64,000 nucleotides of DNA. Source: Acytostelium subglobosum LB1. Its lineage: Eukaryota; Evosea; Eumycetozoa; Acytosteliales; Acytosteliaceae. Under the pieces are notes generated by a model, which saw only the letters and a list, made by a program, of their open reading frames with translations, ran no database searches and was not told the origin of the DNA. A program made the translations under genes and the position numbers. The first letter of the stretch is position 1. Each line of letters opens with the position of its first letter. Location: positions 762,924 through 826,923 of the forward strand of contig NW_012236521.1 in NCBI RefSeq assembly GCF_000787575.1, given 5' to 3'. Positions 12,522 to 24,489 of this stretch are shown here, piece after piece.

Positions 12522-15500
12522 TCATTTATTCATTGGCAACAATCTAATTGCTTCTTCTGCAATCCTAAGATCCTTTGGTGCTTCTATATAAGTTGGAGGT
12601 TGGTCGCCAAGATGTTAGCAACATGAATAATTGATGGGATGGACAACCATGATCAATCAATCACTGTCCAAGACATACCTTTTGTAAATATTTGATCATA
12701 ATGTGTTTGTTTCCTCTTCTTTGATCGTTGTTTGTAATAATAGAATCCAAACTCTGCTATTAGATTGACACATAGGTTGGCAATGATGGAGCCAATCATT
12801 ACAAATCGCCATGATACTGGCAACACAAGTAGTTGTGCCACCTTCCAAACTCGCTCACTCGGTGCGAACAATATCAACAATGATGTTCCAAGTGTGACCA
12901 AGTAAACAATAAACAGTAGTCCTAATGTTGTATGAGTGTTAGTTCAATGTACCTTGTGTCTATCCATCATCCATCCACGCATAACTTACTGTTGGTATAG
13001 AGTGGCTTGAGGAATGGCTTGCCAAAGGATAGAGCGAGAGCGATGATGAGGTACTGGAAGTTGCCATAGGTGAATAGGGAGGTGGTGACGTAGGTGACGA
13101 TGTTTTGGGGATCGATACGTTGTTCGTTGTACCATGGCTGGTGCTGAACGGTCAGGAAGATCATGGCTTGGAACGCCAGACACAGGAGGATATGTACAAT
13201 GAGGGAGCCAACAACAGCACCAGAGATCAGACGACCCGACGGTCGCTTGACCGACAGCGTGTCAGAGGGCTGCGTCATACCCATGAAGATGACCAATGGG
13301 AAGATCACCCAGAGGTCTTGGTAGAGGTACATCCAGTTTCCCAGCACACTGCCCTTGAAGTAGAGGAAGATGACTGTCGTGAACTGAATCAGTGAGTACA
13401 TGCCCATGAACTGGAACAACTTGAATGAGACGGCAAGAGACGCGCGGCCCTCTTTGATAAGGGTTGGGCAGCACGAGATGTTGTTGATCGTCGATGTGAA
13501 TGGGGCGGCGATTGACGCCTCGGTCTCGGACAGCGAGATGCCCACATGCGCAGACTTGAGCGCGCCACAGTCGTTGGCGCCATCGCCACACATGCCCACG
13601 TAGAGACCAATGCGCTGTAGTTCCTCGACCAAAGTTTGTTTGTCATCGGGTGACATTCGCGCATAGACCATGCCGCGACGAAGCATCTGCAGGAACTTGA
13701 GCGAGCCAGTCTGAAGATAGGTGTTGTGCAGTCGCTTGAAAAAAGTGCCAGTGATCACCAATGAGTATGATTGAGGGCGGCGATCATCGTCGCCCTCAAG
13801 CTGCAGTGTATAGGGGTCGAGCTGGTAGCGTCTATCCTGCTCGCTGGCTGAGATATTGCGCCAAACCATCGTATCGAGACACTCGCGATCGGACATCTCG
13901 GGGGTGAACAGAATGGCGTCCTCGTGTAGGATACCACTCTGGCGGGACACACTGACCGCGGTCAGCGGGTTGTCGCCTGTGACCATGATCGTCTTGATGT
14001 TGGCGCGCTGCAGCGTCGCTATGATGCCCTTGGACTCAGGCTTCATCTTGTTCTCCATGACGATGAAGCCGACAAAGATCAGCTGGTCCTCAGCCATCTG
14101 GCGCATGAGATCCCGATTGGTACTGGCGCTCACCCCGTGCTCCCATTGCTTGTAGGCGCAGGCCAGCACACGGTAGCCTCGCTCAGTATACTCGTGCAGT
14201 CTGTGATCATAGTCAGCGGGCAGCGAGCTGGCCAGCGCAAGCTTCTTGATCATCTCGGGTGCGCCCTTGACGAATGAGTAGTGCTCGCCCTGTGATGTCG
14301 TGACAATGACACTCATGCGCTGTAGACTTGACTGGAAGTCGAATCGCTCTACGTATTCAATGTGCTCACTGTCCAGTAACTCTGTGCCAGCGTAGGATAT
14401 CGATGTGTTACTCGCTGTTTCCTCGTTGAGATCGGCTGCGGTGGCCTGGAAGATCTTCAACTCCAATGGGTCGCCAGACACCATGTTGTTGATTGTGGAC
14501 AATGAGTGACACGATGCCATGATCATCTTGAAGATACGATCATTGAATGATGCCATTGACGATGATGTGATGAACTCGCCAAACTTGTTCCTGTCGCTTT
14601 GTTCACGAGATGGAGCCAACACACCATAAAAGTCCAAGCCATCCTCTGTGATTGTGCCTGTCTTGTCGAAACAAAACACTTGGATCTTGCCCGCCATGTT
14701 GAGACGTGGCGGCGAGATACAAAAGATACCGCGTTTCTTTAGACGCACCAATGCAAAGCCAGTGCCAACACTCATGGCCAGAGGCAGCGCCGGTGGTATG
14801 ACGATTGTGATCAAATCCATTGCGCGTAGGACAATGGTCTTGGAATCCTCGCCCAATGCCTTGAGACGCCACACCGTCAATGAGAAGCCGACCAGCGCGA
14901 TGCAGCAGAGCACGCCAATGAACTTGAACGACTCTTGTGTGAAGCGGAAGTGCGACTTCTTGGGGAAGAGGATCGATAGGATCAGCTTGCCCTTGCTCGT
15001 CTGGAAGCCAATCTCGCGCACCATGGCCAGCACGCGACCCGACTGTGAGTGAGGAATGGTCTTGACGGGCAGTGTGCCACCAAACAGTGAGCTGCGTGCC
15101 TGGTTGATGTCGACAATAGAGTCGTCCGAGCGCTGGGCAATCTGCTCGCGCGTGAAGAGTGGGTGCTTGGTGACGGGCACCGACTCGCCTGTGAGCATCG
15201 ATTCATTGCAGATGACCTGGCCCACGAGCAGCGCCATGTCGCACGGCAGGATGGTGTCCTGCTGCACGTTGACAATGTCGCCGGGCACCAGGTCATTGGA
15301 CGAGATCCAGTCAAAGTTGCCATCGCGCAGCACTTGCACCTGGCACGAGTACGTCGACATGTGCTTGAGCGACAGCAAATTTGTCCTAATCTCCTTCAGA
15401 CTGAGCACCGAGCTGATCGTGGCAATGATAAAGATGGCCACGGCGTAGTAATAGTACTCCTCGCACATCCACAAGATGACGCTGTATATCTGGAAGATGA

Positions 15501-16554
15501 AGAATGGGTGCAGCACCTCCTCGAGCAACAGTCTTGGTATGCTGCGAATGGGGAACTCGATCACATTGCGACCAAACTTGAGCAGCATTGAGTCGTGTCG
15601 CTCGCGAGTCATACCATGATCGATGAACTTGTACAAATCCGATGACTTGTACTTTGACTTGATCCTCGGTCGTTCAAACGAGTCCAGGTCTGCCTTGTAA
15701 AAGTATTTCGAGAACCTAAAGACGATGAATCGGTCCATCCTTGAGTCCTGGATAATGGAGAGGTGTTAGCGCGCGTCAAAGATCGTCTCGTCTCGTGGAC
15801 GAGGGATGTGGCGGCGAATGTGACATACCGAGATGTTGCCCACGTGTACAGGACAGATCTCAAACCTCATGTCGAGGCCATAGACGAGTACTGTGCTGGC
15901 GTTGCGAAGTGTGGGAGTCCTGCGTCGCCGCAGATTGATCTCCAATAGAGTGAACCAATGGAAGGCCAAGAAGATGACACCGCACGACATCACCACCAGC
16001 AGCCAGTATAGTATCTCTCGTTGTAGACTGAACGTATATCCTTGCATTGAGAATATGCCCATAAGTTCATCATTGTCATCACCACTCGCAGCAACGTTGG
16101 GACTTGAACTTGAGCCTGAGCTTGAGACTAGTTTGGACGACTTCTTGGGTGGAGGTGATAGTAGTTCACGCATCTCTTGCTGTGCCGTTGGCAACACGAT
16201 ACGATGTGAATGCATTGGAGGTGACAATGGCGGTGTCTGATGTTGTTTCAAGTGCTTGTTGGGACCCAATAACAGTGAGTCCTGTTGTGACTCTGGACTC
16301 AACAGATGAAGTCTAGATGTGTCATCCTGTTGTTGATGTTGTTGTGGAGTGTGAAGTATCGTTTGGGATGGTCCATCATCGTCATTATCATCGTCATAAG
16401 CATAAAGATTGTGATTATGATTGGCTTCTACATTCGTAGTTGATGTCGTTGATAAAATAGGAAGATGTGACTGAGTCATACTCAAGTCTTCGACCTCATT
16501 ACCATCATCATGTTGGTCTTCATCGTCATTATCAAGTGTCTGTTGTGACAACAT
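12522..16554 (-). CDS. P5B-type cation/polyamine-transporting ATPase (ATP13A2 group)
   Basis: Four exons (16554..15829, 15747..12990, 12921..12679, 12583..12522) close in frame at 1,262 aa. The first ~170 residues are acidic and Q/N/H-rich. A hydrophobic hairpin then precedes the P-type core. Visible motifs are TGES (actuator), PPALP in membrane helix 4, DKTGT with the phosphorylated Asp, and GDGANDCGAL in the hinge. PPALP rather than PPELP places it in subgroup P5B (ATP13A2-5), which act in late endosomes and lysosomes; ATP13A2 exports polyamines. Six C-terminal membrane helices follow, the last ending near LLFIVYLVTLG. Substrate and compartment are transferred from the family. All catalytic residues are present. 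The short last exon of 20 codons rests only on splice signals and frame. Confidence 0.92.
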
Positions 16555-17377
16555 TGAGCCAGTCTTTTCGATGATGTCACTATCTATCTATCTATCTCTT
16601 CTTTTAATTATTAATAAGTTGAACAATTTAATGAAGTCATTCATTCTTTCAAAGGGGGGTGGTGTTCACACAAGGTTGTTGAGAAAGGTGACTCGTCTTT
16701 TTTCAAACAACCCTGGGTAAGTCTCGTCTTCTCTTCATTAGTTTGTTTATCTTTAGTTTTGTTTGTGAAATGATAATTAGATGAATGTCTGGTTCTTTCC
16801 ATACGACAGGTCCCATTGTTTGTATGTCGGAGTCGTTTGGTATGAGAAGCAATTCAATCTCACAGTACATTCCCACGCATACATATCAGAATAATCAACG
16901 ACCGTTGGATATTTAGTACTGTTACAACTATTAAATTGTTCTAAATTCACATTCCCTAATGTTATTCAAAACTAATTATTGTTAATTAATGGGACCTAGG
17001 AGATGAAAAAAACGAAACTGAACTTCATAGGTATCCATCCAAAATTCAAATAACCTTTGGAAGTGATTGATTCTCAACGATCACTCTCTTCCAAACCCAA
17101 ATTCAGAGGGTCGGCTTTCAAAAGGATGGAACATGTCTGTGTGTGTATGTGTGTGTGTTTGAGTGGGGGAATGGAACGGATCTAAAGATACTTCAACCAC
17201 ACCAACAACAACTTGTCACTCTCTAACATACACAACACTTCTTAAATCATTGATCGCTCAACTAGTACTTCATTCATTCATACATTCATACATATCTCTT
17301 TGTACTTATATATACATATAAAATAAATATATACTATTACAGTTTGACATTATAGCAATCAATCAAGAAAAGCAAAG
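16555..17377. other. Divergent intergenic region
   Basis: It separates the 5' ends of the ATPase gene (minus) and the LIM-protein gene (plus) and so should carry both promoters. An AT-rich stretch near 17300-17345 (TATATACATATAAAATAAATATATAC) lies just upstream of the LIM gene. There is a short TG run near 17138-17158. No coding signal is seen. Confidence 0.5.
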
Positions 17378-19080
17378 ATGTCGAATAACAATGCAAAGTA
17401 TGCATCGCGACAAAGTCCATGAACATGTTTCATGAACGAATGAATGAATGAATGAATGAAGAAGTAGGATTGGATGGATGGATTGATGGGTGGATGGAAG
17501 AAGGACATTGAATGAATGAATGATTGATTGAAGTAGGAGGTTGGATGGATGGATGAATGGAATTGATGGAATGGATGATGGAAGCATGACATTGACCAAC
17601 ACAATCGCAATATTATTAGTGTACTATCACAGATGGATGACCTGATGGCAGAGTTGGGCATCTTGGGCGATCAGGCCAACACACAGATGCAGACAAGCTC
17701 AGGCAACCTTAATACATCGGCAAAGGGAGGTAACTTCTTGTCGTCTGGACCGGGACTCGTGCGCCCTCAGATGACACAGAGCTCGGGTTTGGCCTCGGTC
17801 GGCGTGTCAGCCGCCACCCCCATATCACTGGCGCAGGTCACGCCCGACGGCCGTCTCGTCAAGCCAACAGGCCCACCATGCGCACACTGTGGCGAGATGA
17901 TCATTGGTATCTCCACAAACGCCCTCGGCAAGACCTACCACCCAGAGCACTTTGTCTGCACCTACTGCCACCAGCCATTCAAGGGCTCGTTCATCGAGCA
18001 CGAGGGCAAGCTCTATTGTGACCAAGACTACAACGACCTGTTCAGTCCTCGCTGCTCGGGCTGCCAAAAGCCCATTGAGGACAACTGCATCACAGCCGTC
18101 GGCAACCGCTACCATCCCGAGTGCTTCAGCTGCAGCGGCTGTGGCACATCGCTCAAGGGCAAGCCATACAAGGAGGAGGACGGCGAGTGCTACTGCACCA
18201 CCTGTAAGGTGGCCCGCCAGAAGCGTCTGGCCTCCAAGCACGAGATCTGTGCCAAGTGCAAGCTGCCAATCACTGGCGAGTACATTACATTGGGCGGACA
18301 GCCACTCCACTCTGAGCATTACCGCTGTGAGGAGTGTGGCTGTGAGTTCAAGGGCAAGACCTGTCACGAGTATGAAGGTAGACTCTACTGTTACGATGAC
18401 TATCAGAAGCAAATTAGAGTATGTATTCAGGACATCCTTACATCCAATCATCTACTAACCATCACCTGGCAACCATTGAATAGAATATCTGTGGTGGCTG
18501 TTCAAAGCCTATTGTTGGACGTTCAGTTACAGCCTTGGGCAAGGTCTGGCATCCAGAGCATTTCACCGTAAGTCATCTGACATTGATGTGGCGACGTCGC
18601 CACGTCAATCACACCACCGGATCATTCAATCACTCACTCAATATCTCGATCAATCAAACACTTTAGTGTACAACATGCCAAGTACCATTCGCAGGCAGTT
18701 CATTCAGAGAGCATCAAGGCAAACCATACTGTGAGACTCATTATCATCAGTACTTTGGACGTCTTTGTGTCAAGTGTAACATACCGGTTGTGGAGAAGGG
18801 CGTTGAAGCCTTTGGAAAGATCTACCATCGCGAGCATTTCACTTGCCAGGGTTGTGATACACTGCTCGGCAAGGAGGTGCTGGACTGGGACGGAAAGCCT
18901 CTGTGCTACAAGTGCTACGAAGCGCTGCCCAAGGAGGTGCGCAAGAGAATCAAACAAAAGAAGCACGGAGACAAGAAGATCGCCACCGAGCGAGAGAAGC
19001 TGGCCAAGAAGGAGGCAAAGGAGCGATTGAGGGAGAAAGAGAGAACAGCAGCAGCAGCCGCAGCCTCCAAGAAGAAATAA
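17378..19080 (+). CDS. Five-LIM-domain adhesion protein with N-terminal LD motif (PINCH/paxillin-like)
   Basis: Exons 17378..17397, 17620..18418, 18484..18567 and 18667..19080 give 438 aa. Residues 12-20 (MDDLMAELG) form a paxillin-type LD motif. Five LIM domains follow from about residue 94, each with the double zinc finger of Cys/His ligands: roughly 94-145, 153-205, 213-265, 272-325 and 332-385. The linker after LIM2 ([20 protein letters not shown]) and the end of LIM5 ([17 protein letters not shown]) resemble animal PINCH. A charged Lys/Glu/Ala tail closes the protein. Such proteins link integrin-like adhesion sites to actin. Dictyostelium has a five-LIM cytoskeletal protein (LIM2), which may be the orthologue; I am not certain enough to give the symbol. 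The 20-base first exon is supported by frame closure only. Confidence 0.88.
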
Positions 19081-19199
19081 CATATGTGTGGACAGGGTCA
19101 TGACTGTCCTTCATGTGAGCGAGCCAAGAGTGAACATAAAGTGACGCACCTGCGATCGAATGTCCAGGTCATGTAAGGTTAAAGAGTACTCATTGGTCA

Positions 19200-20858
19200 T
19201 TAGTCTGTTGTTAATGATTGATTAATTGATTGTTGTTGTTGTTGTTGACGTTGGACGGATGTCCACTTTAAAATTGTATGGTCTGGCTTGTAGCTGTAAG
19301 GCGGGAAGTTCCTTTTGTTTAGGACCCGGAGAGCATGGTCCTTGTCAAGCTTGCGAATTGATATGGTGATTATACGTTTGGGAAATCGCCAGTATTTGAT
19401 CAGGATAGTGATCACATTGGGGAACATGTCCATCAATGACTGGGCGTATTGGATACCATCGTTTGTGTTGTGATCGTAGCCCTCTGGGGCATCAAGTAGC
19501 AGCTCTCCTACATTGTGGTCAAATTTGAACTTGTTTACATATTTATACGATATTGCATGAGTGATAGTCAACTTGGGGACGCCCTTACAATGCACCAACT
19601 GATCCCAAGACCTCACTATCACATGGATCAACGAAGAGATTGGCAAGACAACGCTGGTCGTAGGTTGGTGGAATTTCTTTCCATCAATGGATAACGTTGT
19701 GATTGAGTCTGGTAGGGTTCCAGCGGGCAATGCTTGATTGAAATTGTTTCCAAACAATAGGTAGGTGAGTGTATGAGGTAGGGCACCAACCTCTATTGGT
19801 TGGTCATGCTCCATACCAAATATTAACGTACTTAATGTTGATGGTAATGAGTGTTTGGTGATGGGTTGGTTGAACTTGCTGCCAAGATTAAGAGTAGTGA
19901 GTCCAGCGGGTAAGTAATCAGTCGAAAGTGGTATGTTGATATGGTCTAACTTTAGAAAGGTGACTGAGTCTGGAAGTGGACCTGGAGTGGCATCCCTATA
20001 TAGTCCAAAGGCCGCTACGGTGAGGCTGGTGAGGGAACTTGGGAAGTTTAGAAGGTGACTAGAACTAAACATCTGCGGGCCACACGCCAATGTTGTGAGA
20101 AAAGGTGGCACTACGAATGATCTGTTGTATTGATGACCAAGTTCCAGCTCCGTTAGAGATTGAGGAAGCTCACCTTGCCCAAAGGAATGATCATATTGCG
20201 AACTGAAAATTCTGCGAGCAAAGAACAGTGATTGGAGTTTAGGTGGCAGTACATCTTTTAGAGAGTGTTCGAATCTCTGGCCAAACGATAAAGAGATAAG
20301 AGAGAGTGGCAACACACCAGGCTGGATTGGAGTGTTATACGATCTACCAAAGGTCAACTTGGTGATTGATGCCGGCAGCGATCGAGGAATGATTGCCTGG
20401 TTAAAGTGGTATCCAAGGTGTAGAGTTTGTAGAGTGCTTGGCAACGAACCTGCAGTGATTGGATGATTGAAGACCCATCCACACATCAATACCACGAGTG
20501 CGGGCGGCAGAGAACCTTGCTTAATAACACCATTAAACTTATCGCCCAGCGACAGGTTGGTGATCGACTCGGGGAATGAATGTGGAGGTAGTTGTTCATT
20601 ATCCCACGAGAAGTGTGTAGGTGAGCGTATTCTTTCCTCCTCCTCAATTTGTTGTTGTTGTAATAGTAGTTGTTGCTGTTGTTGTAGTTGTTGTTGCAGT
20701 TGTATGTTGTTGGGATGATTGAGTACAATATGTATCTTTAACCTCTTAAGTGTAAATGATAGGAAACGACGAGAAGTTAGGCCGAGTGACAGAACATCAA
20801 TGATTGATGAGATGTGTGTCACTATCGACGCCAGAATAGGAAGTGGTAGAGTATCCAT
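19200..20858 (-). CDS. FNIP-repeat protein with F-box-like N-terminus
   Basis: A single-exon protein of 552 aa. The first ~45 residues (LPLPILASIVTHISSI, then LGLTSRRF) look like an F-box, which would bind Skp1 in an SCF ubiquitin ligase. A poly-Q stretch lies around residues 53-70. From about 100 to 400 there are a dozen or so FNIP repeats of about 22 residues, of the form (G/S)xLPxSLxxLxxGxxFNQPI. FNIP proteins form a very large, dictyostelid-enriched family whose individual functions are mostly unknown. The C-terminal ~130 residues are not repeat-like. The start is a plain ATG at 20858, and the gene converges with the LIM gene with about 120 bp between stops. Confidence 0.87.
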   Translation of the reverse strand: MDTLPLPILASIVTHISSIIDVLSLGLTSRRFLSFTLKRLKIHIVLNHPNNIQLQQQLQQQQQLLLQQQQIEEEERIRSPTHFSWDNEQLPPHSFPESITNLSLGDKFNGVIKQGSLPPALVVLMCGWVFNHPITAGSLPSTLQTLHLGYHFNQAIIPRSLPASITKLTFGRSYNTPIQPGVLPLSLISLSFGQRFEHSLKDVLPPKLQSLFFARRIFSSQYDHSFGQGELPQSLTELELGHQYNRSFVVPPFLTTLACGPQMFSSSHLLNFPSSLTSLTVAAFGLYRDATPGPLPDSVTFLKLDHINIPLSTDYLPAGLTTLNLGSKFNQPITKHSLPSTLSTLIFGMEHDQPIEVGALPHTLTYLLFGNNFNQALPAGTLPDSITTLSIDGKKFHQPTTSVVLPISSLIHVIVRSWDQLVHCKGVPKLTITHAISYKYVNKFKFDHNVGELLLDAPEGYDHNTNDGIQYAQSLMDMFPNVITILIKYWRFPKRIITISIRKLDKDHALRVLNKRNFPPYSYKPDHTILKWTSVQRQQQQQQSINQSLTTD

Positions 20859-22079
20859 CCCACTCTATTGTGTGTTGTTGAGTATATCTGTGAGTGAGCA
20901 ATACTTGGAACACAAAGACACTTAAGATTAAGTGACAAACAACACGACCTTCATTCATTTCATTCACTTTACATTAACAAAATTCCAAAGATATTTGTTA
21001 TCTCTATTCCTTATTATCTCTCAACCTTCTCCTTCAAACAAATTGTAATACTATAACAATGACTAACTACCTTGACCAGAATACTCGAGTAATCGAGTAA
21101 CATGTACGATAATGAGGTCTGAATGTCGAAAGTTGAATGTTGGTAATGGTAGGAAGGTATGTTATAATATTGTCTAAAGCACACACCACTTGGGCAATCA
21201 TATTATCGATTAGATTGACCGTCTGATGGTTAACTACACCAAGTAAATAGAGATACGTGGATAGCATTCTAAAGAATGGGTGTACCCATGATCGTCCCGA
21301 CCCTGGAAGGAACAACTGTGTGTCTCTAACTATTGAGTAGCAGACATTGTGGGCGAACCCACCCAATCAGCGCCACTACCTACCAAATGGGCTAATACCA
21401 CCATTGTCTCACAAATGAGGCCTATGCATTGCCAGTTCTTTTTTTGGGTCCTGCAAAAACTGATGGTGGGTGATGAACAAAAAAGATTCGTTTCGGGTCG
21501 ATCATTTGGAATCAGAGGCACACACCTACCCATTGGACTGCGTGTCCGTGTCCGTGTCCACTACCAAACAATTTGTTAATTATTAACAGCTACAAACCAT
21601 ACCATTCTGTAATATCGCGCAACAACCAAGGTTCAATTGATTCACAATCTCAAGTTAGATTATATATATGCCCATTTAAAACTTACACATCGTTACGCTG
21701 AGATTTAGCAATAGGGTTCCTCCCGCTCCATTCAAATAACAACCCATCACCGGATATTACGCTCTCGTAAATAGAGCGCAGCGCGTCGTTTGTTGAATGA
21801 AAGAATGAAAGAGTGTGGATGAATGCTTGAAAGATTACACCGACCATCAACGGGAAGGTAGCAGAGTCAGAGAATGCAAGCAAGTAATTCTGTTTCTGGA
21901 TACCATCCTCGACCCATCCTCGATGGCCAATCCAAAGTCTGGTCCTGGACCTAAATATCCATCTATCGATGGGGAGAGGGAATGGGCCTGGCTTCCAAAC
22001 AATATATATAGTGACCCATATGGCAACTAATCAATCATCAAACAACATAACTATTTATCTCTACACCTACATCTACAAC
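20859..22079. other. Intergenic region, possibly holding an old gene remnant
   Basis: The stretch 21070-21370 has an open minus-strand frame of 99 codons and fairly even composition, and 21330-21540 has overlapping frames on both strands. None resembles a family I know, and none starts or splices convincingly. The rest is AT-rich. The promoter of the chitinase-like gene should lie at the right end, where TATATATA occurs near 22003-22010. Confidence 0.35.
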
Positions 22080-23906
22080 ATGTACAAAACAATTACCTCA
22101 CTACTTGTAATATTATCAGTGATCAGTTTCACTCAAGCCTTTGATATCAATGCTGGAAACAACTTGATTGGGTATGTATACATACTCATCACAACATTTA
22201 CATCCATCTTATCAAACTCAATCTAACAAATACAAACCTCACATTAGATACTGGGGCCAAAACTCTGGATGGAACCATAATGCAGGTCAACTTGAGCTCG
22301 CCAACTACTGTTCTGGCTATGATGTCATTAACATTGCTTTCCTTAACACCTTCTTTGGAACCAACAACCTCAAGGGAACCACTATCCCACTGCCAGAGCT
22401 CAACACTGCCAATATGTGTGGTGACACCTTTGCTCCAGATGTAAGTAACATTGATCTTGAATGGTCCCCACCTCTCATTAACCAAATATCTAACTGGTAC
22501 CCAACCAACCTCCTCCAGTACCCCAGAGTGATGAAGTGTCCAATGGTAGGCACTGGCACTCAAACATGCCAAGCCGCCGGTAAGATTGTCATGTTGTCTT
22601 TGGGAGGTGCCACTGGAAACAACCCAATCGCCAACGTTGCCCAGGCTCAACAGTTTGCCAACACACTCTGGAACATGTTCTTTGGTGGTACGGACCCAGC
22701 CTACCCCCGTCCATTCGGTGCCGTTAAGCTTGATGGTCTCGACTTTGACATTGAGGGAGGTTCCACCACCTACTACTACGACCTGATTGTTGCCTTTACC
22801 AACCTTGCCAAGACTGACAACACCAAGAGGTACTACATCTCTGGTGCCCCACAATGCCCCAAGCCGTATGTATTCATCAAAAACCATACACAATTTCAAT
22901 TGATCTAATCCTAACATCTATCAATCAAACAAATAACAATAGTGATGCTGCTATGGGACCAGGTACTGGATCAACAATGTTGGATACTGGACTGTTTGAT
23001 TTTATCAACATCCAGTTCTACAACAACTACTGTGGTCTTGATCATATGGCCAGCTTCAACTACAATGCTTGGAAGGCCTGGGTTATTAACTCCAGTCCAA
23101 ACACCAAGATTGTCATAGGTGCCGCAGGTGACACTTATGCTGCGCCAGCTGGTGGTTACGTCACTGCCGCCACTCTCGAGACCATCCTCGCAGACTACAT
23201 CAATGACCCAACCTTTGGTGTAAGTACTAACACATTAATCATCCCGAATATACTCATATTCATTCAACTTTGACTAACATGAACATTATTAATTGATTAC
23301 ACATTATAGGGTGTCATGGTTTGGGATTGCCCGGTTGCTGACAACAACATTGCCAATGGAAAGTCCTTCAGTTCTTCTATCAAGTCGTACATGGTGGCCA
23401 ACAGGAATCCATCATCCTCCACTACATCGACAACAACTACCAAGCCAACTACTACCACCACTACTAGCTCTCCAACTACCACCTCCACCACTACTAGCTC
23501 TCCAACTACCACATCCACCACCACTACCAAGCCAACGACTACCACCAGCTCCCCAACCACAACATCAACCTCTACCACAACTACCAAGCCAACTACCACA
23601 ACTACCAAGCCAACTACCTCTTCAACAACCAACACTCCTACCACCACCTCTTCCACCACTAACAAGCCAACTACTACCACTACGACCAACTCACCAACCA
23701 CCTCATCAACTACCTCCACAACTACCGACGCTCCATCAACTACCACATCCTCTCCCTCCACCACCACCCAGGCTCCAACTACTACCACCTCCACTACTAC
23801 TGCCAGTCCATCTATCACTTCCGCCACTCCATTGCCAAATAGCTCGGCAATACTCCTCCCATGCTTCACCATGATATTGTTTGTGGTTGTTGCAATCTTG
23901 TTCTAA
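22080..23906 (+). CDS. GH18 chitinase-like protein with Thr/Ser stalk and probable GPI anchor
   Basis: Exons 22080..22171, 22248..22865, 22943..23219 and 23310..23906 give 527 aa. Residues 1-20 are a signal peptide. The catalytic domain (about 30-330) is a class III (hevamine-like) GH18 barrel: it starts YWGQNSG and carries the active-site motif DGLDFDIE, whose Glu is near residue 200. A closing strand has VMVWDCP. About 150 residues of Thr/Ser/Pro/Lys repeats (TTTTKPTTTTSSPTT style) follow, which should be heavily O-glycosylated. The last ~20 residues are hydrophobic after a small-residue stretch, as in GPI-anchored proteins. It would hydrolyse chitin or related beta-1,4-GlcNAc polymers at the cell surface, perhaps of fungal or bacterial prey (inference). 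Confidence 0.9.
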
Positions 23907-24155
23907 GCCCAAAACTAATAAATCAGTGTAACAATAATTGAAATTAAATGTGAGGCATATTATATAATTTGGTAATTTCTTTGGTAACCTATTTTGGGAA
24001 TTAATTTAATTCCCATGTATACTCTGTGGAATTAATTTGAAGATATTATATTTCCATTAGCAATCCCAAAGTATTCTCAGTCTATAAGGGTTTATTTTAA
24101 AGAAAGGGATCTAATATTCCAAAATATCCCTTGTGGTCCTCGAAGGAAAAAAATC

Positions 24156-24420
24156 GAATTTTGTTTATAGCCGCCTCCCGTCCGACCTGGAAGAGAGACG
24201 CGATGTACTGTTTATTTACCCGAGGGGTAACTATACCATTGTTGGTTGTTTGGACACTGTTCTGGATGAGTCCACTGGCTCTCCGACCTGGATTTTGTTT
24301 AAATGCCTACTCTCGTCCTATCTGGATGGGAGTCGCGTTGTTCTGTTTATTTATTCAGAGGGATAACTATACAATTGTTTTGGTTGTTTGGACACTGTTC
24401 TGGTTGGGTCCACTGGCCTT
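24156..24420 (+). repeat. Two diverged direct repeats of about 134 bp
   Basis: Copy 1 starts near 24156 and copy 2 near 24291. Both run through a GACCTGGA/ATCTGGA segment, CTGTTTATTTA, GGTAACTATAC/GATAACTATAC, and end in TTGTTTGGACACTGTTCTGG followed by TCCACTGGC. The plus strand reads as a coding-like repeat of about 45 residues (VLFIYPRGNYTIVG type) in copy 1, shifted in copy 2. They lie beyond the 3' end of the LINE remnant and may be its tail or an older sequence that it entered. Confidence 0.7.
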
Positions 24421-24489
24421 TGTGTCGTCGGCAGGTGGTATGAGCATTGGTTTGGATTGTTGCCGACGCTTGCTCATGCGTTGGCTTCC

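Noticed and set aside
17398-17661. Minus-strand frames rich in Phe, His and Ser
   Set aside because: They read GAAT/GGAT tetranucleotide repeats in the first intron of the LIM-protein gene.
23293-23874. Pro/Leu/Gln-rich plus frame and Val-rich minus frame of ~190 codons
   Set aside because: Both are alternative frames of the Thr-rich stalk of the GH18 gene.
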